Source: Omnitrophica bacterium GWA2_41_15
Lineage (GTDB): Bacteria; Omnitrophota; Gorgyraeia; Gorgyraeales; Gorgyraeaceae
Direction of reading: 5' to 3'
DNA: 48,312 bases
NCBI GenBank assembly: GCA_919902485.1
Contig: CAKKRB010000023.1
Coordinates: 1-48,312, forward strand
The position numbers were made by a program, and so were the translations under genes. The notes beneath the pieces were generated by a model. The model saw only the letters and a program-made list of their open reading frames with translations. It ran no database searches and was not told the origin of the DNA. This document shows, one piece after another, positions 42,107-48,312 of this stretch (within the stretch, counting starts at the first letter, position 1; each line of letters starts with the position of its first letter).

Positions 42107-43291
42107 TCAGAAGGAAGAAAAACTAGCAAGTAAATTAGCCAGGTTTTTTTGCTGCGTAAAATTCTCTGTTTTCCAGGATTCCGCTATATCTTCTCTATGA
42201 TTCTCCCAAAGCAAGTAGAAAGTTTCAAAGCCATATACAGGCCCCTGCCGGCTGACCCAGGCAGGATTCTCAAGATACTGGTAAATCCCATCAGGAAAGA
42301 CGCTGTTGGCTGCAGCCTTATACGTCCAGTATGTCCAATGGAATTTAAAATCTCTAAAACAGCTTACGGTATCTCTAACCCATTCATATTCTCCATAATA
42401 TCCGCCTCTTGAATTTACCCCAAACTCTCCCATGAAAATAGGGATATTCCATTTTTTTGAATAACTATAATAGAACTCCAATTTTCTTTTTATCGTATCC
42501 TTGTCCCACTGTTCTCCTAAAATATCCCCCGGATATCTAAGCCCTGTTTGAAAATTAAAAGTAAATTCAAGCGGGTAATAAAAATGCGCACTGTATGAAA
42601 GGTTTTCACCAAAAGGCTCTCCTATATGTTCAAGAACCTGCGACCAGGTGTCGCCTTCAAGAAATATTATATGATCCTTATCTATATCTCTTATGCGCTT
42701 TACTGCCTTTATATAAAAATTACGTAATATCCTGCCGGCATCCTGGCTTTTTATGACAGGCTCGTTCAAGATGTCATAGCCTGCCACTATCTCTTTATCT
42801 TTAAATGTATCTGCCAGGAGTTCCCATAGGCCAAAAAACTTTTCCTGATATCTGCTGCTTGTCCATAACTCTGCTTTGCCTTCGCTATCTGCATGCCAGT
42901 CTTCATTCTGGCAGCCAGGCGCAGCGTGCATATCCAGTATGCAGTAAATATTGTATTTTTCGCAAAAATCAACTGCCTTTTTAAGCATCTCCATATGGCC
43001 GTCTTCTATGATGCTGAAATTAAAAGGAAGCCGTACGCAGTTGAAATTAAGGGAAGATATGTTATTGAAGTCTGATTCCTGTATAAAATTATTTCTGTAG
43101 AGTCTGGAGAAATTATCTAATTCTTTTTGACCGCAGCTTTTTTTGAACTCTTTCTTGAATATCTTCTCAGCTATATTTCTGCCATGGAGGATATAACCCT
43201 CCATCATAAGCCATCCGCCCAGATTCACGCCATGCAGAAATACTTCCCTGCCTTCAGAATTTATAATACTGTTATTTTTGGTTTTGAGCAT
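42107..43291 (-). CDS. GH5-family glycoside hydrolase
   Basis: The 394-residue protein is a (beta/alpha)8 glycosidase with acid/base Glu177 (DILNEPV) and nucleophile Glu289 (FMGEFGV), plus HGVNLGGWLMME near the start, VRLPFNF and DMHAAPGCQN, all features of GH5 endoglucanase or exo-glucosidase subfamilies. No signal peptide was seen; it would be cytoplasmic, unusual for a cellulase but fitting internal oligosaccharide use with the following phosphorylase-like enzyme. The frame extends to a TTG at 43333, but the ATG at 43291 starts directly before NSEGREVFLHGVNLGG. A small Cys-rich ORF ends 20 nt upstream. Confidence 0.85.
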   Translation of the reverse strand: MLKTKNNSIINSEGREVFLHGVNLGGWLMMEGYILHGRNIAEKIFKKEFKKSCGQKELDNFSRLYRNNFIQESDFNNISSLNFNCVRLPFNFSIIEDGHMEMLKKAVDFCEKYNIYCILDMHAAPGCQNEDWHADSEGKAELWTSSRYQEKFFGLWELLADTFKDKEIVAGYDILNEPVIKSQDAGRILRNFYIKAVKRIRDIDKDHIIFLEGDTWSQVLEHIGEPFGENLSYSAHFYYPLEFTFNFQTGLRYPGDILGEQWDKDTIKRKLEFYYSYSKKWNIPIFMGEFGVNSRGGYYGEYEWVRDTVSCFRDFKFHWTYWTYKAAANSVFPDGIYQYLENPAWVSRQGPVYGFETFYLLWENHREDIAESWKTENFTQQKNLANLLASFSSF

Positions 43292-43311
43292 GTACTTATA
43301 GTAAAGGCAGT

Positions 43312-43395
43312 TTAGGCTCGTGCCCAGGAGCAATTACTGCAACCCTCTTTGCAATGGGCCACAGGTCTTAACATATAGTGTATTGTGACCTTCAT
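43312..43395 (-). CDS. Small Cys-rich 27-residue ORF with strong ribosome-binding site
   Basis: ATG at 43395 with GAGGAGGAT at good spacing, then 27 codons (MKVTIHYMLRPVAH, CKEGCSNCSWARA) and TAA. Cys15, 19 and 22 form C-x3-C-x2-C with a nearby His14, a plausible metal or cluster site. It sits between the palindrome 43418-43452 and the GH5 start. I do not recognise it. It could be a leader peptide or a small metal-binding protein. Support is only the excellent ribosome-binding site and composition. Confidence 0.4.
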   Translation of the reverse strand: MKVTIHYMLRPVAHCKEGCSNCSWARA

Positions 43396-43417
43396 GGTAT
43401 CCTCCTCAAATGAGCAC

Positions 43418-43452
43418 TTGATTTATGTCATCTACAGGATGACGTAAATCAA
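43418..43452. repeat. 35-bp near-palindrome upstream of the small Cys-rich ORF
   Basis: Arms TTGATTTATGTCATC and GATGACGTAAATCAA with one mismatch and loop TACAG. It lies between Ogg2 and the small ORF and could end the oxygen-defence operon, though no T-run follows. Confidence 0.8.
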
Positions 43453-43480
43453 CTTGCTATGAATAGTTTCTTTGTTGTCC

Positions 43481-44110
43481 TCACTTAAATATAAAACCTG
43501 TTTCCTTGGACCAGAATAAAAGATCCAGTTCATCCATCTGAATGTTGATTTTTTTGCAAAAATCCCTTAATTTACTTTCTATTTTAAGATATTCATTTTT
43601 AGTCAGTGATTTCGGGATCTTTTTTATTATCCCATAATATTTCAGGTTCTTGAGTATATGCACATCCAGTATTGCCAGGTCTTTCCCAAACCCTATATTT
43701 CTTAAAAAATGGCTGGCCTCTTTATACCCTATACCTTTCACATTTTTAACAATCCACTCTCTTGTCTTAAATATGTCTTTTTTGTCTATGCAATTCTTTA
43801 TCCGGAAACAACCGTTCTTTTTAAATAACTGTCTTGCACCTGTGATATATTCCGCCTTTTTATTTAAAAATCTAGCTGCCTTTAGGTATGGGCTTATCTC
43901 TTCTGACGTACCATTAAAAAGCAAGCCTGTTTCTTTCAGATTCTTTATGGCCTTGTCGCATTCAACTGCCTCTGCCTGAGGGGTCAATAAGCAGAAACAG
44001 AGCTCTGAAAAAACATGCTTATCGTCTTTCTTATAATTATCCTCAAAATCTTTAAGCCTGTTTTTTATTATTTTCTTATTGGTTTTATAATACTCTAAAA
44101 GTTTTTTCAT
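43481..44110 (-). CDS. ogg: 8-oxoguanine DNA glycosylase/lyase, Ogg2 type
   Basis: The 209-residue protein removes 8-oxoguanine from DNA. It has the helix-hairpin-helix KGIGYKEASHFLRNIG with catalytic Lys130 and the Asp149 in LAILDVHIL, the pair of the Ogg2 (archaeal-type) family. Length and the C-terminal LDLLFWSKETGFIFK match the family. Unlike endonuclease III, it has no Fe-S cluster. It ends an operon of oxygen-defence genes and follows glutaredoxin by 3 nt, a direct link between oxygen stress and repair. Confidence 0.9.
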   Translation of the reverse strand: MKKLLEYYKTNKKIIKNRLKDFEDNYKKDDKHVFSELCFCLLTPQAEAVECDKAIKNLKETGLLFNGTSEEISPYLKAARFLNKKAEYITGARQLFKKNGCFRIKNCIDKKDIFKTREWIVKNVKGIGYKEASHFLRNIGFGKDLAILDVHILKNLKYYGIIKKIPKSLTKNEYLKIESKLRDFCKKINIQMDELDLLFWSKETGFIFK

Positions 44111-44113
44111 ATT

Positions 44114-44350
44114 TTAATTCAAACTAATGGCCTTGCTTATGGCATCCTTGTCAAAACCCACTATTATCTGGCCGTCTATATCCAGGACAGGCACGCCCAT
44201 CTGGCCGGACTTATCCATCATCTCTTTGCAGGCTTCCCGATTCACTCCTACATCTATATTTTCAAACTGTATGTTATTCTTCTTCAAAAATTCCTTTGTC
44301 ATTACACAATAATGGCATGTTGATGTGGAATATATTTTTACATTATGCAT
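44114..44350 (-). CDS. Glutaredoxin-like protein
   Basis: A 78-residue thioredoxin-fold protein with redox motif CHYC (12-15), cis-Pro in MGVPVLDIDG and end VGFDKDAI, like the NrdH/short glutaredoxin group. It should reduce disulfides in the cytoplasm. The ATG overlaps the ferritin-like gene by 8 nt. Confidence 0.9.
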   Translation of the reverse strand: MHNVKIYSTSTCHYCVMTKEFLKKNNIQFENIDVGVNREACKEMMDKSGQMGVPVLDIDGQIIVGFDKDAISKAISLN

Positions 44351-44822
44351 AACACCTCCTTTTTAATAATACTAGTTTCTTGAGATGTTTCTGTTCTTCA
44401 TTAAGCAGGTTATCTATCATATCGCGCTCTGATTCAGGCACAAAGTTCTTCATCTCGTGATAAAACAATATAGAATCTTTCTCAAAACCTATGGACATAT
44501 TAACCGCTTCTTTTTCATCTTTTACAGTTGCGGCTATATCTTTCCCTTTTTTATTTTTTGTAAAAACATGATCGTCTGACAACGCCTTTATATAACTGAA
44601 ATATTCATCTGTATAAGCCTCAGCCGGCTCGTATTTTTTAACCACTGAAAGCATATCCTCAAATACCTTTATATGCCTTTCCTCCTGGCCTGCAAGATGC
44701 TCAAAGACCTCTTTCGAATTTTTATCCTTTGAAAATTCCGCCATGCTTTTGTAAAAATCCCTGCCGTTCTTTTCTATCTGGACAGCCATTTCCACTATTT
44801 CGCTTCCTGAAAATATATTCAT
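44343..44822 (-). CDS. Ferritin-like (rubrerythrin-fold) diiron protein
   Basis: The 159-residue protein is a four-helix bundle with iron ligands spread as EIVEMAVQIEKNGRDFY, QEERHIKVFEDM, AVNMSIGFEKDSILFYHEM and NEEQKHLKK, the ExxH pattern of COG1633-type proteins. It has no rubredoxin domain. It may reduce peroxide or store iron. It lies 12 nt after the FMN reductase gene in the oxygen-defence operon. Confidence 0.88.
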   Translation of the reverse strand: MNIFSGSEIVEMAVQIEKNGRDFYKSMAEFSKDKNSKEVFEHLAGQEERHIKVFEDMLSVVKKYEPAEAYTDEYFSYIKALSDDHVFTKNKKGKDIAATVKDEKEAVNMSIGFEKDSILFYHEMKNFVPESERDMIDNLLNEEQKHLKKLVLLKRRCYA

Positions 44823-44834
44823 ATGTATTGTTTG

Positions 44835-45407
44835 TTACGTTGTTTTAGAGACAATAGCACGACCAAGGTCGAAAGCCTTTTTTAAATAAACAGCGTGTTT
44901 CAGTATATCGCCTTTACCCTCTATCCCCTGGCAAAAAAGTTCGTATTTATAACCGGCATTTATCACAGCGAAAAAATTCCTTACGATTGACCTGGCGTTC
45001 CCTAAAAAGTCCTTCCTGGAAGAAGCTTCTACGCAGATAAAAGCCCCTGTTATTTTTTTATGGCCGTTATCCTTTTTCAATATATACTTTGCCCGCCACG
45101 CGCACTGGAAACGGTCTATCATCATTTTAGCCTGGGCGCTGAGGCTGCCAAAAAAAATAGGGGAACCCAGCACAATGGCATCGGCCTGTTTTATCTTTGT
45201 GTAAACATCCTGCATATCGTCTTTAACCAGACACAGGCCATCATCAGCCATTTTACTGCATTCCTGACACGGCAAAAACTTAAGCTCATTCAGGACTATT
45301 TTTTCAACCTCAGCGCCCTTTGATATTGCCCCCTCTAAAACTTTGCCTATAAGCAAGTCTGTATTGCCTTTTATTCTTGGACTGGCGTTTATAGCTAATA
45401 CTTTCAT
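44835..45407 (-). CDS. NADPH-dependent FMN reductase / flavodoxin-like protein
   Basis: The 190-residue protein has the flavodoxin-like start MKVLAINASPRIKGNTD and the FMN-binding GSPIFFGSLSAQAKMMIDR. Cys47, Cys50 and Cys59 form C-x2-C-x8-C, a spacing seen in iron-sulfur flavoproteins with a fourth Cys missing or placed elsewhere. It probably passes electrons from NAD(P)H to the diiron proteins nearby. The frame extends to 45473 through a palindrome, but AGGG lies just before the ATG at 45407, which starts the conserved sequence. Confidence 0.88.
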   Translation of the reverse strand: MKVLAINASPRIKGNTDLLIGKVLEGAISKGAEVEKIVLNELKFLPCQECSKMADDGLCLVKDDMQDVYTKIKQADAIVLGSPIFFGSLSAQAKMMIDRFQCAWRAKYILKKDNGHKKITGAFICVEASSRKDFLGNARSIVRNFFAVINAGYKYELFCQGIEGKGDILKHAVYLKKAFDLGRAIVSKTT

Positions 45408-45419
45408 TTTACCCTTTTG

Positions 45420-45461
45420 TTCCGATCGGCGATCGGCAGTATTTCCGATCGCCGATCGGAA
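45420..45461. repeat. GATCGGCGATCGG hairpin between FMN reductase and rubrerythrin
   Basis: Perfect 17-bp arms (TTCCGATCGGCGATCGG and complement) with an 8-nt loop. A part of the arm recurs at 21313-21325. No T-run follows, so it may set transcript levels or stability inside the operon. Confidence 0.95.
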
Positions 45462-45473
45462 ACGGTATATCAA

Positions 45474-46046
45474 TCAATAGTTTTCGGCTATTAATTCGTA
45501 ATATGCCTGAGGATGAGCGCATGTAGGACACTTCTCAGGCGCCTCCACGCCCTCATAGACACGGCCACAATTACGGCATTTCCATTTAATGGCTTTTTCT
45601 TTCTTAAACACAGCTTTTTCTTTGACATTTTTTAGAAGCTTACGGTATCTTTTTTCGTGCTCTACTTCAACCATTGCTATCTCTTTAAATTGATCCGCAA
45701 CCTCCGTAAACCCTTCCTTACGCGCAACATCTTCAAAACCCTTATAAAGCTTGGACCATTCAAATTGTTCTCCGTCTGCAGCAGCTTTAAGATTTCCTGC
45801 AGTATCTCCTATTATCCCTGCTGGATAGGCTGCTATAATCTCAACGTCTCCACCTTCTAAAAATCTAAAAAACCTCTTAGCATGCTCTTTTTCATTGTCA
45901 GCTGTTTCCAGAAATATTGCTGATATCTGTTCATAACCTGCTTTTTTAGCAACGCTGGCAAAATATGTGTAACGGTTCCTTGCCTGAGACTCTCCTGCGA
46001 ACGCCGCCAGAAGATTTTTCTCCGTCTGACTGCCTTTTAGTTTCAC
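45474..46046 (-). CDS. rbr: Rubrerythrin
   Basis: A peroxide reductase of 190 residues: a ferritin-like domain (FAGESQARNRYTYFA, NEKEHAKRFFRF, VEVEHEKRYRKLL) and a C-terminal rubredoxin domain (CRNCGRVYEG, APEKCPTCAHPQAYYE). It reduces H2O2 with electrons from rubredoxin. The start codon is GTG, 4 nt from AAGGAGGTG; the longer frame to 46073 would begin inside the palindrome. It follows FprA in the oxygen-defence operon. Confidence 0.95.
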   Translation of the reverse strand: MKLKGSQTEKNLLAAFAGESQARNRYTYFASVAKKAGYEQISAIFLETADNEKEHAKRFFRFLEGGDVEIIAAYPAGIIGDTAGNLKAAADGEQFEWSKLYKGFEDVARKEGFTEVADQFKEIAMVEVEHEKRYRKLLKNVKEKAVFKKEKAIKWKCRNCGRVYEGVEAPEKCPTCAHPQAYYELIAENY

Positions 46047-46065
46047 ATTACACCTCCTTGTATTC

Positions 46066-46111
46066 GCCAGCACCAGTAGGGCAGGTTTAAACCTGCCCTA
46101 CTGGTGCTGGC
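46066..46111. repeat. 46-bp perfect palindrome between fprA and rubrerythrin
   Basis: A 23-bp perfect arm (GCCAGCACCAGTAGGGC followed by AGGTTT) joins its complement without a loop. The core CAGTAGGGCAGGTTT resembles the GTAGGG-GGTTT elements in nadE and nrdJ. It is 10 nt after the FprA stop. Confidence 0.97.
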
Positions 46112-46121
46112 CCCTACTTTT

Positions 46122-47285
46122 TTATAACAGACCTTTTAACTTATTCTTTAATTCTTCGAGTTCTGCAGCATCTGGCACCCACTGTATCTTCAAACCCTTT
46201 ATAAGCAATTCAAATTTAGAAGCCTCCAGAATATTTTCTATATCACCTATACTCTGGCCTCCCCATCCATAAGATCCGAATGCTATGCCCACCCTGTTCT
46301 TAGGAGCGAGGCCTTTTAGGTAAGTAAGAAACGCCGATACCGTAGGAAGCATGCCGTTATTTAAAGTCGGGGACCCAACACATATATATTTTGCCTCCAG
46401 AATAGAAGCCGCCACATCAGATATATGGCTGGCCTGCAGATTCCTTATTTCACACGGTATGTCTTTTCCTTCAAAAACATCTTTTATCGCGTATGCCATC
46501 TTTTCAGTGCTGTGCCACATTGTATCATATATAATAACAGCCTTTTTCTCGCACTCGTTATCCGCCCATTTCTTATAAAGCCCTATTATATCTTTTATAT
46601 GGCTCCTCCAGATAAGCCCATGGCTCGGGGCAATCATATTTATATCCAGGCCTGAAACAGCTTCCAGCGCTTTACTTACCTGGGCGCCGAATGGTAACAC
46701 AATGTTCGCATAATACTTCGCTGCCTCAATTCGCACCCTGTCCCATCCGAATTCATCATCAAATCGTTCACAAGACGCAATGTGCTGGCCAAACGCGTCA
46801 TTCGGTAAAAGCAGCTTTTCTTCCGGAATATAAGTCGCCATTGAATCAGGCCAGTGGACCATCTGCATTAATACAAAATTCAGATTTCTCTTACCTATAT
46901 TAATAGAATCGCCTGTGGTGACGACTTTAAACTTCCAATCTTTTTTAAAATGCTTCTTAAGGCCTTTTTCACCATTAGGAGAACAGATAATTACCGCAGT
47001 TTTTGCTATATCCATAATCTCAGGAATAGAACCTGAATGGTCCATCTCTGTATGGTTTGATATAACATAGTCTATTTTGGATGGGTCTATTAACTTTTTT
47101 ACCCTCTCCAGCATCTCTTCAAACATATAATGTTTGACTGTATCTACCAAGGTAATTTTTTTGTCTATTATTAAATACGCATTATACGTAGATCCAAGCT
47201 GCGTAGAATACCCGTGAAAATTCCTCAGGTCCCAGTCAATAGCTCCCACCCAATATATGCCTTTTTTAATTTCTAACGGTTTCAT
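46122..47285 (-). CDS. fprA: A-type flavodiiron protein (FprA-like)
   Basis: It reduces O2 or NO to water or N2O with electrons from rubredoxin. The 387-residue protein has a beta-lactamase-like diiron domain with HTEMDH (His78, Glu80, Asp82, His83), His144, Asp163 and His222, and a C-terminal flavodoxin domain from about 248 (VIIYDTMWHSTEKMA, GSPTLNNGMLPTVSAFL). The frame extends to 47345 through rubredoxin codons; the ATG at 47285 overlaps the rubredoxin stop by 4 nt. The linked Hrb-type flavin reductase and rubredoxin are its likely electron donors. Confidence 0.95.
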   Translation of the reverse strand: MKPLEIKKGIYWVGAIDWDLRNFHGYSTQLGSTYNAYLIIDKKITLVDTVKHYMFEEMLERVKKLIDPSKIDYVISNHTEMDHSGSIPEIMDIAKTAVIICSPNGEKGLKKHFKKDWKFKVVTTGDSINIGKRNLNFVLMQMVHWPDSMATYIPEEKLLLPNDAFGQHIASCERFDDEFGWDRVRIEAAKYYANIVLPFGAQVSKALEAVSGLDINMIAPSHGLIWRSHIKDIIGLYKKWADNECEKKAVIIYDTMWHSTEKMAYAIKDVFEGKDIPCEIRNLQASHISDVAASILEAKYICVGSPTLNNGMLPTVSAFLTYLKGLAPKNRVGIAFGSYGWGGQSIGDIENILEASKFELLIKGLKIQWVPDAAELEELKNKLKGLL

Positions 47286-47452
47286 ATAATTATTCCCTCT
47301 TTTACGAATTCGCTTTTTGCTGCGCCGCAAACAGGGCAAAGCCACGAATCAGGTATGTCCTCAAACGCAGTACCAGGCTGTATGCCTCCATCAGAATCGC
47401 CTATAGCCGGATCATATATATAACCGCATACTGTGCATTTATATTTTTGTAT
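47282..47452 (-). CDS. Rubredoxin with ATA in place of a start codon
   Basis: A 56-residue rubredoxin (KYKCTVCGYIYDP, then GTAFEDIPDSWLCPVCGAAKSEF) with the full C-x2-C and C-x2-C iron site. The position of the usual Met holds ATA, and no ATG, GTG or TTG occurs in frame before the domain. AAGGAGGAG lies 2-5 nt upstream. The frame is the same as that of the upstream flavin reductase, separated by one TAA and five codons, as in a split Hrb (flavin reductase-rubredoxin) protein. It may start at ATA, be made by readthrough of TAA, or be misassembled by one base. The stop overlaps the fprA ATG. Confidence 0.75.
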   Translation of the reverse strand: MQKYKCTVCGYIYDPAIGDSDGGIQPGTAFEDIPDSWLCPVCGAAKSEFVKEGIII

Positions 47453-47467
47453 AACTCCTCCTTCAGC

Positions 47468-47983
47468 TTAAACAGCTTCTCTTTTAATAAAGGTAGGCGC
47501 TGTATCAGGCGTTGCGCCGCGTTTTACCTGATGATAATAATCATATGTCATTGGTTTTCCTATCTTCAATATCTTTGAATCAGCCACTTGTCCTAGAAAA
47601 AGCGTATGAGTGCCGCAATCAAGCTGATTCATGACTTTTGCCTCAAAGTAACAGAGCGCATTATCCAGCGCCACAGGACAAAGTGAATCTAACTTTATAA
47701 ATTTTGTATCTTTGAATTTATCTTCTACCCTGCCTGATTTGAATCCGAATTTTCCTATAAAACTTAAAGGCGTCTCTTCCGCCAATATAGATACGCTGAA
47801 CCTTTTGCTCGATTCTATATATTCATGGGTCAGGTTCTTTTTATTGATGCTTACGGCGATAGTGATAGGTTCGCTCGTTATCTGAAAAACAGTATTCGCT
47901 ATCTGGCCATTAAGAAGACCACCTTTATTTGAGGATACCACGTACATCCCATAGCCTATATTATGTAATACATTCGGATCCAT
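47468..47983 (-). CDS. Hrb-type flavin reductase (rubredoxin reductase domain)
   Basis: The 171-residue protein is an FMN-binding split barrel very like the N-terminal half of high-molecular-weight rubredoxin (Hrb) of Moorella: GYGMYVVSSNKGGLLNGQIANTVFQ, DCGTHTLFLGQVADSKIL and the tail YDYYHQVKRGATPDTAPTFIK. In Moorella, Hrb is NADH:rubredoxin reductase and is co-transcribed with fprA. The same gene order here supports a shared role. It is the first gene of the oxygen-defence operon; its TAA is followed in frame by rubredoxin. Confidence 0.9.
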   Translation of the reverse strand: MDPNVLHNIGYGMYVVSSNKGGLLNGQIANTVFQITSEPITIAVSINKKNLTHEYIESSKRFSVSILAEETPLSFIGKFGFKSGRVEDKFKDTKFIKLDSLCPVALDNALCYFEAKVMNQLDCGTHTLFLGQVADSKILKIGKPMTYDYYHQVKRGATPDTAPTFIKREAV

Positions 47984-48029
47984 TAATATTAAGATATAAT
48001 AAAGAACCTAGTATTGCAACTAGTTTCTA
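47984..48029 (-). promoter_or_regulatory. Upstream region of the oxygen-defence operon with a short dyad
   Basis: An inverted repeat CTAGT-6-ACTAG (48008-48023) lies about 25 nt before the ATG, upstream of a TATTAT-like box. It could be an operator for an oxygen or peroxide sensor. No clear -35 box and no ribosome-binding site were found. Confidence 0.25.
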
Positions 48030-48312
48030 TTAACCAGACAGGTATGCCTTCTTCGCAGTTTGTTTCCCTGCATCTGTAAGAAATGCCTTATTAATTATCT
48101 TTTCTAATTTAGCCTTGTCCTTTACGTCCACTTCATCTTTCAAATTAACCAAGAGATCCGCATCATACAGCGCTTTAAAATTCTTTGTATTAATCCTGCC
48201 TGGCGAATGATGGTATCTGATTATTTCGCATATCTCATCTATATCCTTATTTTTAACCCCTATCTTAAGAAGAATCTTTCTGGCAACAGCCGGCCCTTCC
48301 TTTTCCTGATAA
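48030..48312 (-). CDS. HD-domain phosphohydrolase-like protein (5' end outside window)
   Basis: The frame is open from the window edge to TAA at 48030, giving the last 93 residues. IRYHHSPGRINTKNFKALYDADLLVNL is the C-terminal part of HD-domain proteins, with the second HH and the D in DADLL; the HD metal pair itself must lie outside. Such proteins hydrolyse nucleotides or signalling phosphates. It lies immediately upstream of the oxygen-defence operon. Confidence 0.7.
   Translation of the reverse strand, partial: YQEKEGPAVARKILLKIGVKNKDIDEICEIIRYHHSPGRINTKNFKALYDADLLVNLKDEVDVKDKAKLEKIINKAFLTDAGKQTAKKAYLSG

Noticed and set aside
45408..45473. N-terminal extension of the FMN reductase gene with RFRSAIGNTADRRSEQ
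   Set aside because: These codons are the palindrome 45420-45461 read as protein; a proper AGGG site precedes the ATG at 45407, which starts the conserved flavodoxin sequence.
46047..46073. Longer rubrerythrin start at 46073
   Set aside because: It begins inside the 46-bp palindrome; GTG at 46046 has AAGGAGGTG at good spacing.
9249..46111. CRISPR array
   Set aside because: The repeats are scattered, of several types, and without regular spacers; no cas genes are present.
47286..47345. Longer FprA start at 47345
   Set aside because: This region is the rubredoxin gene in another frame; the rubredoxin protein is clearly recognisable.
47468..47470. Genetic code change reading TAA as an amino acid
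   Set aside because: TAA ends many other genes in this window at sensible places, so a general reassignment is excluded; only local readthrough remains possible.

Overview
The window looks like the chromosome of an uncultivated, strictly anaerobic, Gram-negative (diderm) bacterium with AT-rich DNA. The best guess is the Omnitrophota (old OP3) or a neighbouring PVC/Nitrospirota-type lineage; this is inferred from gene content and repeat style, with no marker gene to prove it. Support for the life style comes from a type II secretion pseudopilin, a lipoprotein, an outer-membrane barrel protein, a B12-dependent (class II) ribonucleotide reductase, and an operon built from flavodiiron protein, rubredoxin, rubrerythrin and a ferritin-like protein. 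No tRNA, rRNA, CRISPR array, prophage or transposase was seen, and no gap between genes exceeds about 200 bases.

Layout. 1-3016 (minus): end-truncated GspK-like pseudopilin, a small MscS-type membrane protein, phosphoglycerate mutase, and a nucleotidyltransferase with a small partner ORF. 3152-8095 (minus): a giant 1647-residue envelope-targeted protein joining a GH13-like domain to a GT-B glycosyltransferase-like region. 8185-11036 (minus): nrdJ-dcd deoxynucleotide operon behind a near-consensus promoter. 11153-19588 (minus): htpX-moxR-DUF58-DUF4381-batA-batB-batC-batD-batE stress operon. 19678-21945: two small envelope genes, then a YkgJ-DUF2156 fusion. 21927-25614 (minus): UvrD-type helicase-nuclease and a flavin reductase. 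25753-27398 (plus): NSS transporter with a 32-residue MetS-like subunit. 27413-29976 (minus): ferredoxin, ATPase, endonuclease III, half-size TauE. 30013-32552 (plus): FAD-linked oxidase plus LarA-like racemase. 32600-36137 (minus): NadE, small membrane protein, D,D-carboxypeptidase, outer-membrane protein. 36181-38073: secreted DxDxDG protein, half-size EamA and Era. 38117-43395 (minus): small Cys-rich ORF, GH5, GH94-like phosphorylase, His-rich metal transporter. 43481-47983 (minus): oxygen-defence operon (flavin reductase, rubredoxin, FprA, rubrerythrin, FMN reductase, ferritin-like, glutaredoxin, Ogg2). 48030-end (minus): tail of an HD-domain protein.

The most striking property is a dense population of short perfect or near-perfect palindromes (about 30-46 bp, often with a 3-nt loop), about twenty in 48 kb. 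Some act as terminators or sit between operon genes. Others lie in frame inside conserved genes (nrdJ, nadE twice, era, the YkgJ-DUF2156 gene three times, and a secreted-protein gene) and are translated as extra peptides. One palindrome forms nearly the whole 5' leader of the NSS transporter gene. Several naive long ORFs begin inside palindromes, so shorter starts were chosen there. A second recurring pattern is a -10 box placed 6 nt before the ATG, often preceded by TGG, suggesting leaderless mRNAs. The oxygen-defence operon contains a rubredoxin with no normal start codon, which reads in frame after the stop of the flavin reductase, like a split Hrb protein.
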